Source: Deltaproteobacteria bacterium (GTDB lineage: Bacteria; Myxococcota_A; Polyangia; HGW-17). From it: a DNA stretch of 64,000 bases. The stretch's first letter is position 1, and each line of letters begins with the position of its first letter. A program made the translations under genes and the position numbers. This document shows, in pieces, positions 45,590 to 56,146 of the stretch. The DNA is taken from assembly GCA_016937155.1 (NCBI GenBank), contig JAFGWM010000053.1, positions 79,495 through 143,494 of the forward strand, written 5' to 3'. The notes beneath the pieces were generated by a model. It did not search any database, had not been told where the DNA came from, and was given only the letters and a program-made list of their open reading frames with translations.

Positions 45590-45618
45590 TTGTAATGCAT
45601 CTTCAGTGTGATTAATAT
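45590..45618 (+). promoter_or_regulatory. Candidate promoter of the WG-repeat gene
   Basis: TTGTAA (45590-45595), 17-base spacer, TAATAT (45613-45618). It would give a leader of about 40 bases before GTG 45665, containing GGGAG. This separates the WG gene from the KOR operon. Confidence 0.4.
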
Positions 45619-45664
45619 AACCAGTGACATTGTATACTGCGTTCATAAAGCAGGGAGTAAAACT

Positions 45665-46750
45665 GTGAAGTTATTTTCTTTGTTAGTACCCGTTGTTATT
45701 TGCCTGACCCCAGCTGTTTCAGAAGCACAGAATATAAGTCTGTTTCCAGTTAAAATTGGTGGAAAATATGGTTTTATGAATAAAGCTGGAAAAGTTACGA
45801 TCAGAGCCCAGTTTGATTTTGCCGGAAACTTTTCTGATGGAATGGCAGTTGTCATGATTGGAAGAAAATATGGGTATATAAACACTAGGGGTGTTTATGT
45901 GATCAATCCAGGATTCGACTATGCATGGCCTTTTAATAACGGTACTGCTAAAATACTTGTGGGAAAAAAATATGGCTATATCAATAAAGCCGGCAAAAAA
46001 ACTGCCCTTCCCCAGTTTGACAGTGCTTCAAATTTCTTCAGGGATAATCTGGCATTGGTAAAAATTGGGGGGCCTTTCGGCAAATGGGGATACATCAATA
46101 AATCAGGTAAGTATGTTATCAATCCCCAGTTCAGTTCAGCTAAACATTTTTCTGAAAACTTTGCCGCTGCTAAAAAAGGCGAAAAATGGGGTTATATCGG
46201 TAAAAATGGCAACTGGATGATTAAACCTGATTTTGAAGAAGCTCAAAGCTTCAGCGAAGGAATGGCAGCAGTTAAATTTCAAGGAAAATGGGCATTTATA
46301 GATAATAAAGGAAAACTTAAAATCAATCCAGCATGGGATGATGCAAAAAGCTTTTCCAATGGTATGGCAGCTATTAAAATTAAAGGGAAATGGGGTTATA
46401 TCGATAAAAGGGGAAAATATGTAATAAATCCTCAATTTGATGATATTTCTAATTCCTTTTCCGAAGGGTTTGCTCTGGTTAAAATAGGAAAGAAGTGGGG
46501 ATACATAAACAGCCGCGGTTTTCTGAAAGTTAAGGCAATATACACTGACGCTTCCTCTTTTTCATCAGGCCTTGCTGCTGTTAAATACAGAGGAAAATGG
46601 GGTTATATCGACAAAACCGGAAACTGGATGATTAACCCGGTATTTGACGATGCTGAAAGTTTTAGTGGTGGAAGGGCTAAAGTTGAATCCGGTACATTCT
46701 GGGGGTATATAGACACCAGTGGTAATTTTATATGGAAACCGGGTAACTAG
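45665..46750 (+). CDS. Exported WG-repeat protein
   Basis: 361-aa protein with about ten WG repeats of about 34 aa (pattern GKWGYIDKxGKYVINPQFD followed by xAxxFSxGxAAVK), filling the whole mature part. Signal peptide VKLFSLLVPVVICLTPAVSEA, likely cleaved before QNIS. Start taken as GTG 45665 since GGGAG lies 7 bases upstream; an ATG at 45608 is in frame but has no such site and would put 19 residues before the signal. WG repeats fold as beta modules; their ligand is usually unknown. Its TAG stop overlaps the convergent phoH stop in a shared CTAG. Confidence 0.87.
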   Translation: MKLFSLLVPVVICLTPAVSEAQNISLFPVKIGGKYGFMNKAGKVTIRAQFDFAGNFSDGMAVVMIGRKYGYINTRGVYVINPGFDYAWPFNNGTAKILVGKKYGYINKAGKKTALPQFDSASNFFRDNLALVKIGGPFGKWGYINKSGKYVINPQFSSAKHFSENFAAAKKGEKWGYIGKNGNWMIKPDFEEAQSFSEGMAAVKFQGKWAFIDNKGKLKINPAWDDAKSFSNGMAAIKIKGKWGYIDKRGKYVINPQFDDISNSFSEGFALVKIGKKWGYINSRGFLKVKAIYTDASSFSSGLAAVKYRGKWGYIDKTGNWMINPVFDDAESFSGGRAKVESGTFWGYIDTSGNFIWKPGN

Positions 46751-47700
46751 AAGTTCTCTTCATTCTCTTCATATGCACGAATAATTCTTCTGACCAGTGG
46801 ATGGCGCATCACATCGTCTTCAGCGAAATGTTGAACAGCAATATCATCTATCCCGTTTAAAAGCCCCACTGCCTCAATCAGACCTGAACTTCTGTGATCA
46901 GGCAGATCGATCTGTGTAATATCACCCGTAACCACACAATGAGACCCATCACCTATTCTGGTCAGAAACATTTTCATCTGCTCCCTTGATGTATTTTGAG
47001 CCTCGTCGAGAATAACAAAAGCATCCTTAAGAGTTCTACCTCTCATAAAAGCAAGAGGTGCAACTTCAATACTTCCATCTCCTATCATGCCCCTGACTCT
47101 GGCAGGTTCAAAAATTTCATTCAAAGCATCATATAGTGGACGAAGGTACGGATTTACCTTTTGCTCAAGATCTCCTGGTAAAAAACCCAGACGCTCACCT
47201 GCTTCAACTGCTGGTCTTGTAAGTATAATCCTGTTAACTTTTTTCTCATTATACCAGTTCAGGGCCATTGCCATTGCCAGATATGTTTTACCTGTACCAG
47301 CTGGACCAACACCAAAAACAAGTGTATTTCCTCTGATTGCATTTATATATTTTTGCTGCCCTGAAGTTTTAGGACTTATTGCCACACCACGATAAGTGCG
47401 TATTATCACATCCTGCATTAGGCTGGACATACGTGAGTGGCCATTTTTTCTAATGGAGCGAAGGGCAGTCTCCACATCAGTTTCGCCAATATTATGACCA
47501 TTTTCTATGGATTCCAGCAATTGAACAAATAAATCATAGGCTTTTAAAACTCTTTTTTCATCTCCGGAAATATGTGCATCATGACCACGGCATGATATTT
47601 TCACACCAAGGCCTGAACTTATTGCACTGATATTCCTGTTTGTAACCCCAAATACTCTAAGAGCAGCATCTGAACCGGGACAAGAAAACGTTTTTTCCAT
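46747..47700 (-). CDS. phoH: PhoH-family ATPase
   Basis: 317-aa PhoH/PhoL-type RNA-linked ATPase. N-terminal KH-like part (LRVFGVTNRNISAISSGLG), Walker A GPAGTGKTYLAMAMAL (about residue 137), VEAGERLGFLPGDLEQKVNP, Walker B FVILDEAQNTS and TGDITQIDLP. Its neighbours in many genomes are ybeY and era, which are not adjacent here. ATG 47700 has no ribosome site; it follows the lipoprotein stop by 11 bases with a tandem TGTAAATAA repeat in between. Its stop shares CTAG with the WG gene. Confidence 0.92.
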   Translation of the reverse strand: MEKTFSCPGSDAALRVFGVTNRNISAISSGLGVKISCRGHDAHISGDEKRVLKAYDLFVQLLESIENGHNIGETDVETALRSIRKNGHSRMSSLMQDVIIRTYRGVAISPKTSGQQKYINAIRGNTLVFGVGPAGTGKTYLAMAMALNWYNEKKVNRIILTRPAVEAGERLGFLPGDLEQKVNPYLRPLYDALNEIFEPARVRGMIGDGSIEVAPLAFMRGRTLKDAFVILDEAQNTSREQMKMFLTRIGDGSHCVVTGDITQIDLPDHRSSGLIEAVGLLNGIDDIAVQHFAEDDVMRHPLVRRIIRAYEENEENF

Positions 47701-47720
47701 TTATTTACAGCTTATTTACA
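47701..47720 (-). repeat. Tandem 9-base repeat at the lipoprotein-phoH junction
   Basis: The minus strand reads TGTAAATAA-GC-TGTAAATAA. The first copy includes the stop of the lamin-tail lipoprotein gene, and the second ends next to the phoH ATG. May be chance or a coupling/RNA-binding element. Confidence 0.4.
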
Positions 47721-48842
47721 CAAAACATGTGTTCCAAGACCTATGTATGTATCCTGCAATTCACTGTCCCATTCCACTACTGGGTCAAAGGCATCAGAAC
47801 CTACAGCATCCCCTGCAGTCACACTGCATTTTCTCCTGAGAGTCTTATTTAATGTAACAGTGTCACCACTACCCCAGGAGTCACCAGGATCATCTCCAAT
47901 TTGTCCTATAACATCATATACGATACCATCACATACCAGCTCAACAGCGTCATTTCCATTGAAGCTTAATTTGACATCTTTCATATCACATACATCACCA
48001 AGATTAAAATCCTGATGACACACAACATAGGTGTCACCATTGTTTAATTCTGTCGACCCAAGGCTGATTGTATTGTTCGGGGTTATATTCCCATTAAAAT
48101 AAATATTTATCTGACATACTGAAATATTGTAACCCGTTGCTCCTTTTGCATAAATCTCCACTGCTTTATTATTGGAGGAACCTTCCAGATACTCACTGAA
48201 AAATATTGAAAAATCTGATGTTACACAGGATACAGTATTGCCGGACACTTCACATGATTTTCCCTGAGTGGTGCAGTTTGAAACCTCGTTCCAGACAAGA
48301 CATCCTTCAGTAAGTACACATGACTGAGCAGTGTTTTCATTACATCTGACTTCACCTACACTGGAACATTCATCAACGCACGTGGTTACACATTGGGCTG
48401 AATTACTTTCCTCAAGGCAGTTCATTGAAGAAGTGGTACAGTTCTGAGTTTCTTCCCATATCGTGCAGTCAGTATCCATTATACAGGTTTCGATAATATT
48501 ATCGCTACAGCGCTTATAGCCTTCAGTGCACTCATCCTGACAGGGAACAACACATTGGGCCTGTTGTGATGCAACAACCTCTTCACAAACCCCCAGTATG
48601 GATGTGCAATCAGTATCATTAACCCATTCATAACAGGTTCCCACAAGATCACAGATCTGAAACATATCTCCCTGACAGCGACTGAAGCCACTTGTGCAAC
48701 TATCAGTACAGTTATTAGTTGTATTGTTCGTAGTTGAGTTCGTGCTGTTATTAGCAGTGTTGTTGAAATTATTATCTGTATCCCCACCCTTTGCACATGC
48801 CACAAGGATAAAAATAATTGCCAGCGGTAAAAATTTCTTCAT
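47712..48842 (-). CDS. Cys-rich lipoprotein with C-terminal lamin-tail domain
   Basis: 376-aa lipoprotein, signal MKKFLPLAIIFILVAC with lipobox ILVAC. An Asn/Thr-rich linker (NNSTNSTTNNTTNN) follows, then three Cys-rich repeats of about 50 aa (CTDSCTSGFSRC, CQDECTEGYKRC, CVDECSSVGEVRC, each ending in CV). The last 160 aa match a lamin-tail domain (FFSEYLEGSSNNKAVEIY, GNDAVELVCDGIVYDVIGQI). ATG 48842 has GAGAGG 7 bases upstream; an in-frame ATG at 48881 is not supported. It is upstream of phoH on the same strand. Likely a surface or secreted binding protein. Confidence 0.85.
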   Translation of the reverse strand: MKKFLPLAIIFILVACAKGGDTDNNFNNTANNSTNSTTNNTTNNCTDSCTSGFSRCQGDMFQICDLVGTCYEWVNDTDCTSILGVCEEVVASQQAQCVVPCQDECTEGYKRCSDNIIETCIMDTDCTIWEETQNCTTSSMNCLEESNSAQCVTTCVDECSSVGEVRCNENTAQSCVLTEGCLVWNEVSNCTTQGKSCEVSGNTVSCVTSDFSIFFSEYLEGSSNNKAVEIYAKGATGYNISVCQINIYFNGNITPNNTISLGSTELNNGDTYVVCHQDFNLGDVCDMKDVKLSFNGNDAVELVCDGIVYDVIGQIGDDPGDSWGSGDTVTLNKTLRRKCSVTAGDAVGSDAFDPVVEWDSELQDTYIGLGTHVLCK

Positions 48843-48930
48843 ATCAGTACCTCTCACAGAGGATCTATACCATGAAATCATTTTTTTCGCATTACATTGA
48901 AATTAGACTATTGTTTTTTATTCAAAAAAA

Positions 48931-48954
48931 AAGCGGAACCCGAAGGTTCCGCTT
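48931..48954 (-). terminator. Rho-independent terminator of groL
   Basis: On the minus strand AAGCGGAACC-TTCG-GGTTCCGCTT forms a 10-bp stem with a stable TTCG tetraloop, followed by a run of T. It lies 27 bases after the groL stop at 48981. The best terminator in the window. Confidence 0.92.
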
Positions 48955-48980
48955 TGAGTTTTAAAGAGAATAGGGTGAGC

Positions 48981-50711
<1,731 letters not shown>

Positions 50712-50793
50712 CTAAACATTTTTTTTCTCAAGGCAACCCCATTGATTACTTTTTTCTTTGATTTGATCCCCTTTTGTGGAGATTATCATCAGC

Positions 50794-53424
50794 ATGAGTA
50801 AAAATAATATTCTGCTAAAAGGGTTAACGTCAAACGAAATCGAAAAAATCAGAAACGAAAAAGGCACCAATGCTATGCCTCCACCGCCTGTGCGACACTG
50901 GTTTCAGTTGTTACTTGGCGTAGCTGCAGATAAAACAATAATAATTCTTTCAGTTGCAGCAGCAATATCCATTGGGATAAGTTTGTATTCCGGTGAAAAT
51001 ATTTTTGAGGGTCTTGGAATCCTTATTGCAGTTGGTATAGCAATTTTCGTTGGGTTTTTATCAGAGCTTCGTTCAAACCGTGCATTCCAGTCTCTCATTG
51101 AAGAAAGCGAAAAAATAAGAGTCAAGGTAGTCAGAGATGGGAAATTTCATACTGTAACCAGTGATGATATTGTTTGTGGTGACGTGGTACTGCTAGAGAC
51201 AGGTGATAAAATTCCAGCTGATGGAAAAATTCTTCAAACTATTGAGTTAACATTCAACACATCCATGATTACCGGGGAAAGTGCATCTCTCAGTGCTGAA
51301 GAAGGTACAGAGGTTTTCAGAGGCTTCAGTGTTCTCACAGGTGAAGGTGCAATGCTCGTTGAAAAGGTTGGAATGCAGACGGAAATGGGAAAAATTCGGG
51401 AAGCTCTAGCCGGTGAACCTGAACCCACACCACTTCAGGAACGTCTGGGGGAAATGGCTGATAAAATAGGACTGCTGGGTACAGCAGCTGCACTTGCAAT
51501 TTTTTTCGCTCTTTTACTCAGAAACTATTTTGTAAATGATTTTGCACTGATAAGTGCTCAAATGGCAAGACAGCTGCTCAATGCCTTTATTGTTGCTGTA
51601 ACAATAGTTGTGGTAGCAGTACCTGAGGGACTTCCTCTGGCCGTTACTCTATCCCTCGCTCTGAATATGAGGAGAATGGCAAAAGATAAAAATCTGGTCA
51701 GAACACTGAGTGCCAGTGAAACTCTTGGAAGCGCCACAGTAATCTGTTCTGATAAAACAGGAACCCTTACACTGAACCGGATGAGAGTCAGTTCGCTTTG
51801 GACACCTGAAGGGAAACTGGAAGGTGCAGTTTCCAAATGTATCCTTGAAGGATCTGATAGGCTGTTCAATCATCTTCTCGCTGTAAACTCAACTGCTCAC
51901 CTGGAAGAAAAAAATAGCGGAAAAATGGATTATATTGGAAATCCTACCGAGGGAAGCATGCTTCTCCTCCTTAATGAGAAGGGGAAAAACTATCTCCAAA
52001 TCAGAGAAAATACAGATATTATAACAAGAAAGCCGTTTTCAAGTGCCAGAAAAATGATGTCAACTCTGATAAACTGGGATGAAAAATCAAAAATGCTTCT
52101 TGTAAAGGGTGCACCCGAAAGAATTCTTGAAAAATGTATTGACTCAGCTTCATATGAGGATTCTGAGTTGATCCCATTATCCGAATTAAACACTGAAATA
52201 AATCAGATTTTAGAAAAGAGTGCTGGTAGAGGAGAACGCGTTCTTGCACTTGCATGGAAAAAATTACCCTCAGATACAGTTGAATATGATGAAAATGGAA
52301 TGACCCTATGGGGTTTTGTCATTATCAGAGATCCAGTTAGAAAGGAAGTTGCGGGTGCTATCAGAGAATGCAACAGTGCAGGAATTGATGTTAAAATAGT
52401 CACCGGTGATAATCCACTCACAGCAAAAAGCATTGGAGAAGAACTTAATCTGATGATGGAAGATGACATCATTTTGGAAGGTGATGAATTTGAAAAAATG
52501 TCAGATTCTGAAATAACTGAAATTCTTCCGAGACTCAGAATTCTCGCCCGTTCCAGACCTAATGATAAATTCAGACTTGTGTCTCTTCTAAAGGATGCAA
52601 AAGAAGTTGTGGCAGTAACAGGCGATGGCACAAATGATGCCCCGGCCATGAGAAAGGCTGATGTTGGTGTAAGCATGGGTATCAGTGGAACTGAAGTAGC
52701 CAAGGAAGCCAGCGATGTTGTGCTCCTTGATGATAACTTCAGTTCTATTGTAAAAGGAGTACTGTGGGGAAGAAACCTGCAGACTAATATAAGACGATTC
52801 CTGCAGTTCCAGTTGACAGTCAACGTGGCAGCGCTGAGTGTGGCTTTCGTAGGTGCACTCATTGGTGGAAAACCACCATTGACTGCTGTTCAACTTCTTT
52901 GGGTAAATCTCATTATGGACACTCTAGCAGCAGTCGCACTCGGACTTGAACCACCTCAAAGTCATCTCATGAAATCAAAGCCAAAGGATCGCACAGCACC
53001 CTTAATTACACGGCCAATGTGGTATATGATACTGGGAGTGGGTTTTTTCACCTTTATTTCCCTTATTGCCCTGACCCGATGGAATTTTATGTCTGAAGCT
53101 CCGGAGGGAAGCCTTGAACACATGAGTATTATTTTTACTACCTTTGTTTTTATTCAGGTATTTAATGAAATCAACGCAAGAAGTATTGATGGAAAAAATC
53201 CCTTCAGCGGAATAATGAAAAGTCACGGTTTTTTAATCATTATGGCCTTTATTGTATTAATTCAGGGTGGATTGACTCAATTTGGAGGAAAACTTTTCCA
53301 GACTCAGGGATTATCATTAATTATATGGCTGAAAATCATTGCATTTTCATCAACAACTTTGCTTGCAGGTGCTGTCATCAGATTATTCATTCGTAAATCA
53401 GAGACTATCCATGAAACAGCCTGA
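50794..53424 (+). CDS. Calcium-type P-ATPase (P2A/P2B)
   Basis: 876-aa cation-pumping P-type ATPase. N-terminal domain (LTSNEIEKIRNEKGTNAMPP), actuator MITGESASL, phosphorylation ICSDKTGTLTLNRM, nucleotide-binding KGAPERILE and TGDNPLTAKSIG, hinge TGDGTNDAPAMRKADVGVSM. M4 PEGLPLAVTL is the usual Ca-ATPase form; about ten membrane helices in total. Most likely exports Ca2+. GTG 50776 and ATG 50794 are in frame; ATG chosen since the GTG has no ribosome site. It overlaps the CYTH gene by 14 bases. Confidence 0.92.
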   Translation: MSKNNILLKGLTSNEIEKIRNEKGTNAMPPPPVRHWFQLLLGVAADKTIIILSVAAAISIGISLYSGENIFEGLGILIAVGIAIFVGFLSELRSNRAFQSLIEESEKIRVKVVRDGKFHTVTSDDIVCGDVVLLETGDKIPADGKILQTIELTFNTSMITGESASLSAEEGTEVFRGFSVLTGEGAMLVEKVGMQTEMGKIREALAGEPEPTPLQERLGEMADKIGLLGTAAALAIFFALLLRNYFVNDFALISAQMARQLLNAFIVAVTIVVVAVPEGLPLAVTLSLALNMRRMAKDKNLVRTLSASETLGSATVICSDKTGTLTLNRMRVSSLWTPEGKLEGAVSKCILEGSDRLFNHLLAVNSTAHLEEKNSGKMDYIGNPTEGSMLLLLNEKGKNYLQIRENTDIITRKPFSSARKMMSTLINWDEKSKMLLVKGAPERILEKCIDSASYEDSELIPLSELNTEINQILEKSAGRGERVLALAWKKLPSDTVEYDENGMTLWGFVIIRDPVRKEVAGAIRECNSAGIDVKIVTGDNPLTAKSIGEELNLMMEDDIILEGDEFEKMSDSEITEILPRLRILARSRPNDKFRLVSLLKDAKEVVAVTGDGTNDAPAMRKADVGVSMGISGTEVAKEASDVVLLDDNFSSIVKGVLWGRNLQTNIRRFLQFQLTVNVAALSVAFVGALIGGKPPLTAVQLLWVNLIMDTLAAVALGLEPPQSHLMKSKPKDRTAPLITRPMWYMILGVGFFTFISLIALTRWNFMSEAPEGSLEHMSIIFTTFVFIQVFNEINARSIDGKNPFSGIMKSHGFLIIMAFIVLIQGGLTQFGGKLFQTQGLSLIIWLKIIAFSSTTLLAGAVIRLFIRKSETIHETA

Positions 53425-53878
53425 AATAGAAAGAAAATGGCTATGCTCTTTTATTCCTGACCTTGCATGGGATGATGTTTTATCAATCAGACAGGGATAC
53501 TTTTCAAATGGAAACTATGAACTGAGGCTCAGACATATAAAATCATCAGAAAATGAAAACTACATTCTTTCGAGAAAAACAGGAATCGGATTGGTAAGAA
53601 TGGAAAATGAAGTACCTGTTTCTTTCCAGGTATTTCAAATGCTGTGGCCACTGGCGGAGAAAAGAACCATAGAAAAAACCCGCTATATTCACTGCTATGA
53701 CGACATAAAATTTGAGTTTGATGAATACAGAAATTTTACTCCCCAATTTTTTACTCTGGAAGTTGAACTGGAGTATCCTGAACAACTTGTGGTGTTTCCG
53801 GAAAAAATCCTCGAATGTATTATTAAAGAGGTAACTGGAGATGTTAAATACCTTAATTCAACTCTGGCTGGAAACTGA
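53411..53878 (+). CDS. CYTH-domain protein (triphosphate tunnel enzyme)
   Basis: 155-aa CYTH domain protein. The N-terminal EIERKWL is the ExExK metal/phosphate signature, followed by basic strands (YELRLRHIKSSENENYILSR) and acidic FEFDEY and LEVELEYPE, as in triphosphatases or class IV adenylate cyclases. Single-domain CYTH proteins mostly hydrolyse inorganic triphosphate or related substrates. ATG 53411 lies inside the end of the Ca-ATPase gene (14-base overlap), so co-translation is likely. The frame continues upstream but within the ATPase gene. Confidence 0.85.
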   Translation: MKQPEIERKWLCSFIPDLAWDDVLSIRQGYFSNGNYELRLRHIKSSENENYILSRKTGIGLVRMENEVPVSFQVFQMLWPLAEKRTIEKTRYIHCYDDIKFEFDEYRNFTPQFFTLEVELEYPEQLVVFPEKILECIIKEVTGDVKYLNSTLAGN

Positions 53879-53911
53879 TTATTATTTTCATAGAAGGTAA
53901 GGAAAATTATT

Positions 53912-54544
53912 TTGGGAAGAAAGAGACTTAATGACACTAACCGGTGTTCCAGTTGCCTGCTTAACAAAATGTGGTGTTACTGCGATTCACTCTCTATGAT
54001 TAATATTAAAACTTCTGTGTTTCCTGTTGTACACTACAGGGAACAGTTTTTGACCAGCAACACTGCACATCTGATAACATCTACCATAAAAGATACTGAA
54101 ATTCATATATACGACAGACATAAAAACATTGATAACTTTCAATTGCTTGAATCATTAAAGCCCCCAACGTACTTGTTGTTTCCTGATGATTCTTCCATTC
54201 CTGTGGAGAATTTAGAAACAACTTCAGTTATTAATATAATCATCCCGGACGGCTCATGGGTTCAGGCCAGAAAAATGACCCGAAAACATCCATGGCTACT
54301 GAAACTGCCAAGAATATCCATTAAACCCGACGAAGAAAGCAGATATTTTCTCAGAAAACAGGGAAGAGAACTGGGCGTAAGTACTTATGAAGCGTTATCC
54401 TATGCGCTAAGATATCTTGAGGGTGACTCAGTATTTCAGCACATGAGAAATCAGTTTGAGATTGCAATGGCTGCAATTCACAGATCAAGAAATGGAGTCT
54501 CGGAGAGAGACCGACAGTGGCAGCCTCAATCAAAAATGAAATAG
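53912..54544 (+). CDS. DTW-domain tRNA aminocarboxypropyltransferase (TapT-like)
   Basis: 210-aa DTW-family enzyme; known members (E. coli TapT/YfiP) make 3-(3-amino-3-carboxypropyl)uridine in tRNA from SAM. N-terminal zinc Cys set (RCSSCLLNKMWCYCDSL), VFPVVHYREQFLTSNTAHLI, IIIPDGSWVQARKM (DGSW in place of DxTW), and ESRYFLRKQGRELGVSTYEA. Start is TTG 53912 with AAGGA 8 bases upstream; no ATG or GTG fits upstream. It follows the CYTH gene by 33 bases. Confidence 0.87.
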   Translation: MGRKRLNDTNRCSSCLLNKMWCYCDSLSMINIKTSVFPVVHYREQFLTSNTAHLITSTIKDTEIHIYDRHKNIDNFQLLESLKPPTYLLFPDDSSIPVENLETTSVINIIIPDGSWVQARKMTRKHPWLLKLPRISIKPDEESRYFLRKQGRELGVSTYEALSYALRYLEGDSVFQHMRNQFEIAMAAIHRSRNGVSERDRQWQPQSKMK

Positions 54545-54594
54545 AATCATAGGATTGTTTATTCACAGGCACATCGTTATTAGAGTTTTTTATA

Positions 54595-54622
54595 TTGACA
54601 ATACAAATATCTTTCCCACAAT
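54595..54622 (+). promoter_or_regulatory. Candidate promoter of the beta-barrel gene
   Basis: A perfect TTGACA (54595-54600), 16-base spacer, CACAAT (54617-54622). It would give a leader of about 43 bases to ATG 54672, containing AAGGTG. The -10 is weak. Confidence 0.35.
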
Positions 54623-54671
54623 GAGTTATCAAACAATTCTGTCTGCAGAATAACAGTTAAGGTGAATAAAC

Positions 54672-55496
54672 ATGCGTTTTTTTGTCAGTATACTATTTTT
54701 CATGATGGTATCCACGTTGCTTTTTATATCCACTGCATCATCCCAGGAGAATACAGATGTTTGTGAACCAGGGGCTAATTGCACACCACATCAGGAAGCA
54801 CCACCTAAAATGGCGCAGCAACAACCTGGGCAAATACCACCATATACCGCAGATAATAATCAGGAGGAAAAACCATTACCAGAATGTACTCCTGAAAATC
54901 CATGTCCTTCACCTGAAAAAAAACTTATAATTCACCAGCCTAAGAAAAAGGTAGTCACAGTATCCACTCCACCTCCTCCTCCACACCTCAAACCCTTCGG
55001 AATAACATTAAAATTTCTTGCGGGAGGCGGATCCGATGGTGGATTGGTGGGTGGTGGAATAAGTGGCCATTACATGCTCAATTATTTCCTTGGATTTGAA
55101 CTGGGGGCATTTGGTGCAAGTGGTGGAAATAATGATACTTTTGAAATTAGAAACTTCACTGGTGGACATATGAGTATTTTGGTCTTCCCGATGAAATTCC
55201 AACCGGAAGGGGTTAGTTTCTACGCGAGAGCAGGAGGAATATTCCAGAAAACAGATTACGTAATCGATGAAGAAAACAAAATTGAAGAATCAGCATTTTA
55301 TTCAGGATTCGAGGTTGGTGGTGGAATGGTTTACACCAACCACTCATATCTGAGCCTGGGTGTGGAAGGCGTTCTCATCGGTCTTTTCGGTGATACATCT
55401 CTTGAAACTGTTGAAGCGACCTCAGGTCCAGGACCAATGGCTCAGGCATTTTTCACCGTACGATTATTTTTTACCGTGAGACTTCCCCCGAATTAA
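54672..55496 (+). CDS. Outer-membrane beta-barrel protein with Pro-rich linker
   Basis: 274-aa exported protein. Signal peptide (FFMMVSTLLFISTASSQ), a Pro/Gln/Cys-containing linker of about 90 aa (PENPCPSPEKK, STPPPPPHLKPF), then about 165 aa of short amphipathic strands rich in Gly (FLAGGGSDGGLVGGG, FELGAFGASGG), ending in AFFTVRLFFTVRLPPN. This fits a small outer-membrane porin-like barrel, similar in type to myxobacterial unknown outer-membrane proteins. ATG has AAGGTG upstream. It converges on the STAS-like gene after 9 bases. Function unknown. Confidence 0.75.
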   Translation: MRFFVSILFFMMVSTLLFISTASSQENTDVCEPGANCTPHQEAPPKMAQQQPGQIPPYTADNNQEEKPLPECTPENPCPSPEKKLIIHQPKKKVVTVSTPPPPPHLKPFGITLKFLAGGGSDGGLVGGGISGHYMLNYFLGFELGAFGASGGNNDTFEIRNFTGGHMSILVFPMKFQPEGVSFYARAGGIFQKTDYVIDEENKIEESAFYSGFEVGGGMVYTNHSYLSLGVEGVLIGLFGDTSLETVEATSGPGPMAQAFFTVRLFFTVRLPPN

Positions 55497-55505
55497 TTAA
55501 AGAAC

Positions 55506-55898
55506 TCAATCAGGGTCTTTTCCTGACACAAGCCATTCCTCCCCCAACTTTTGCCAGTCAGGATTCTCATCAGAACTGATATATCTCTCCCACTTATCGA
55601 TTCCGCTTTCCTTTGCAATTCTCTTAAACTGCAGTTTCAAAACAGCACTTTTAACCACGACTACACTTCTCTCCATACCAGCAGTTTTATATATTGCCTG
55701 ACCTGATACCATTATCTCTTTCGCTGAAGGACTAAGAGGTTTCAAATCTCTCATATCAACAAAAATTCCAAATTTTTTGTTTTTAACAGTTTTGAGTATT
55801 TTTTCACTTTCTGATACCCATTTTTTCATTTCGTCATCAGTTATGTTACCGGAAAAATGCAGCAGATATCCATACGATTGTTTTTCAATTTTAAACAT
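55506..55898 (-). CDS. STAS/SpoIIAA-like domain protein
   Basis: 130-aa cytoplasmic protein. Strand-helix pattern YGYLLHFSGNITDDEMKKWV, KKFGIFVDMRDLKPLSPSAK, MERSVVVVKSA is of the SpoIIAA-like/STAS type (DUF7793-like in look). It could bind an anti-sigma kinase or a lipid. A perfect -10 TATAAT (minus strand, 56000-56005) lies 100 bases upstream with a 10-bp inverted repeat just beyond, so it probably has its own regulated promoter. Confidence 0.7.
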   Translation of the reverse strand: MFKIEKQSYGYLLHFSGNITDDEMKKWVSESEKILKTVKNKKFGIFVDMRDLKPLSPSAKEIMVSGQAIYKTAGMERSVVVVKSAVLKLQFKRIAKESGIDKWERYISSDENPDWQKLGEEWLVSGKDPD

Positions 55899-55999
55899 TT
55901 TTTTTCCTTTCCAGTGTTATGTGGATTTCACCACTTAAAAACATTATGAAAGTATAATCGGATTCATCCTGGTTTTCTTTAACTCCAATTATATCTAAT

Positions 56000-56045
56000 A
56001 TTATAACGACTTACTTATAGTATTGATTTGTGTTGCAATACTATA
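56000..56045 (-). promoter_or_regulatory. -10 box and 10-bp inverted-repeat operator candidate
   Basis: Minus-strand TATAAT (56000-56005) with no good -35. Upstream, 56016-56045, is a perfect inverted repeat TATAGTATTG-n10-CAATACTATA. It covers the -35 region, so a regulator bound here would activate or block the STAS-like gene. The arm length and perfect match make chance unlikely. Confidence 0.5.
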
Positions 56046-56146
56046 TTGTTACCCATATTTATTTAGAATGTCCACAAGCAAACTATCATTTCCGCTGCTA
56101 TAAAGGGAAAAAATATTCCAAGATTTCTTTGTGTATTGTTTTTAGA

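Noticed and set aside
51558-52862. Long antisense frames under the Ca-ATPase gene
   Set aside because: Ser/Thr/Leu-rich shadow translations without start signals or domains.
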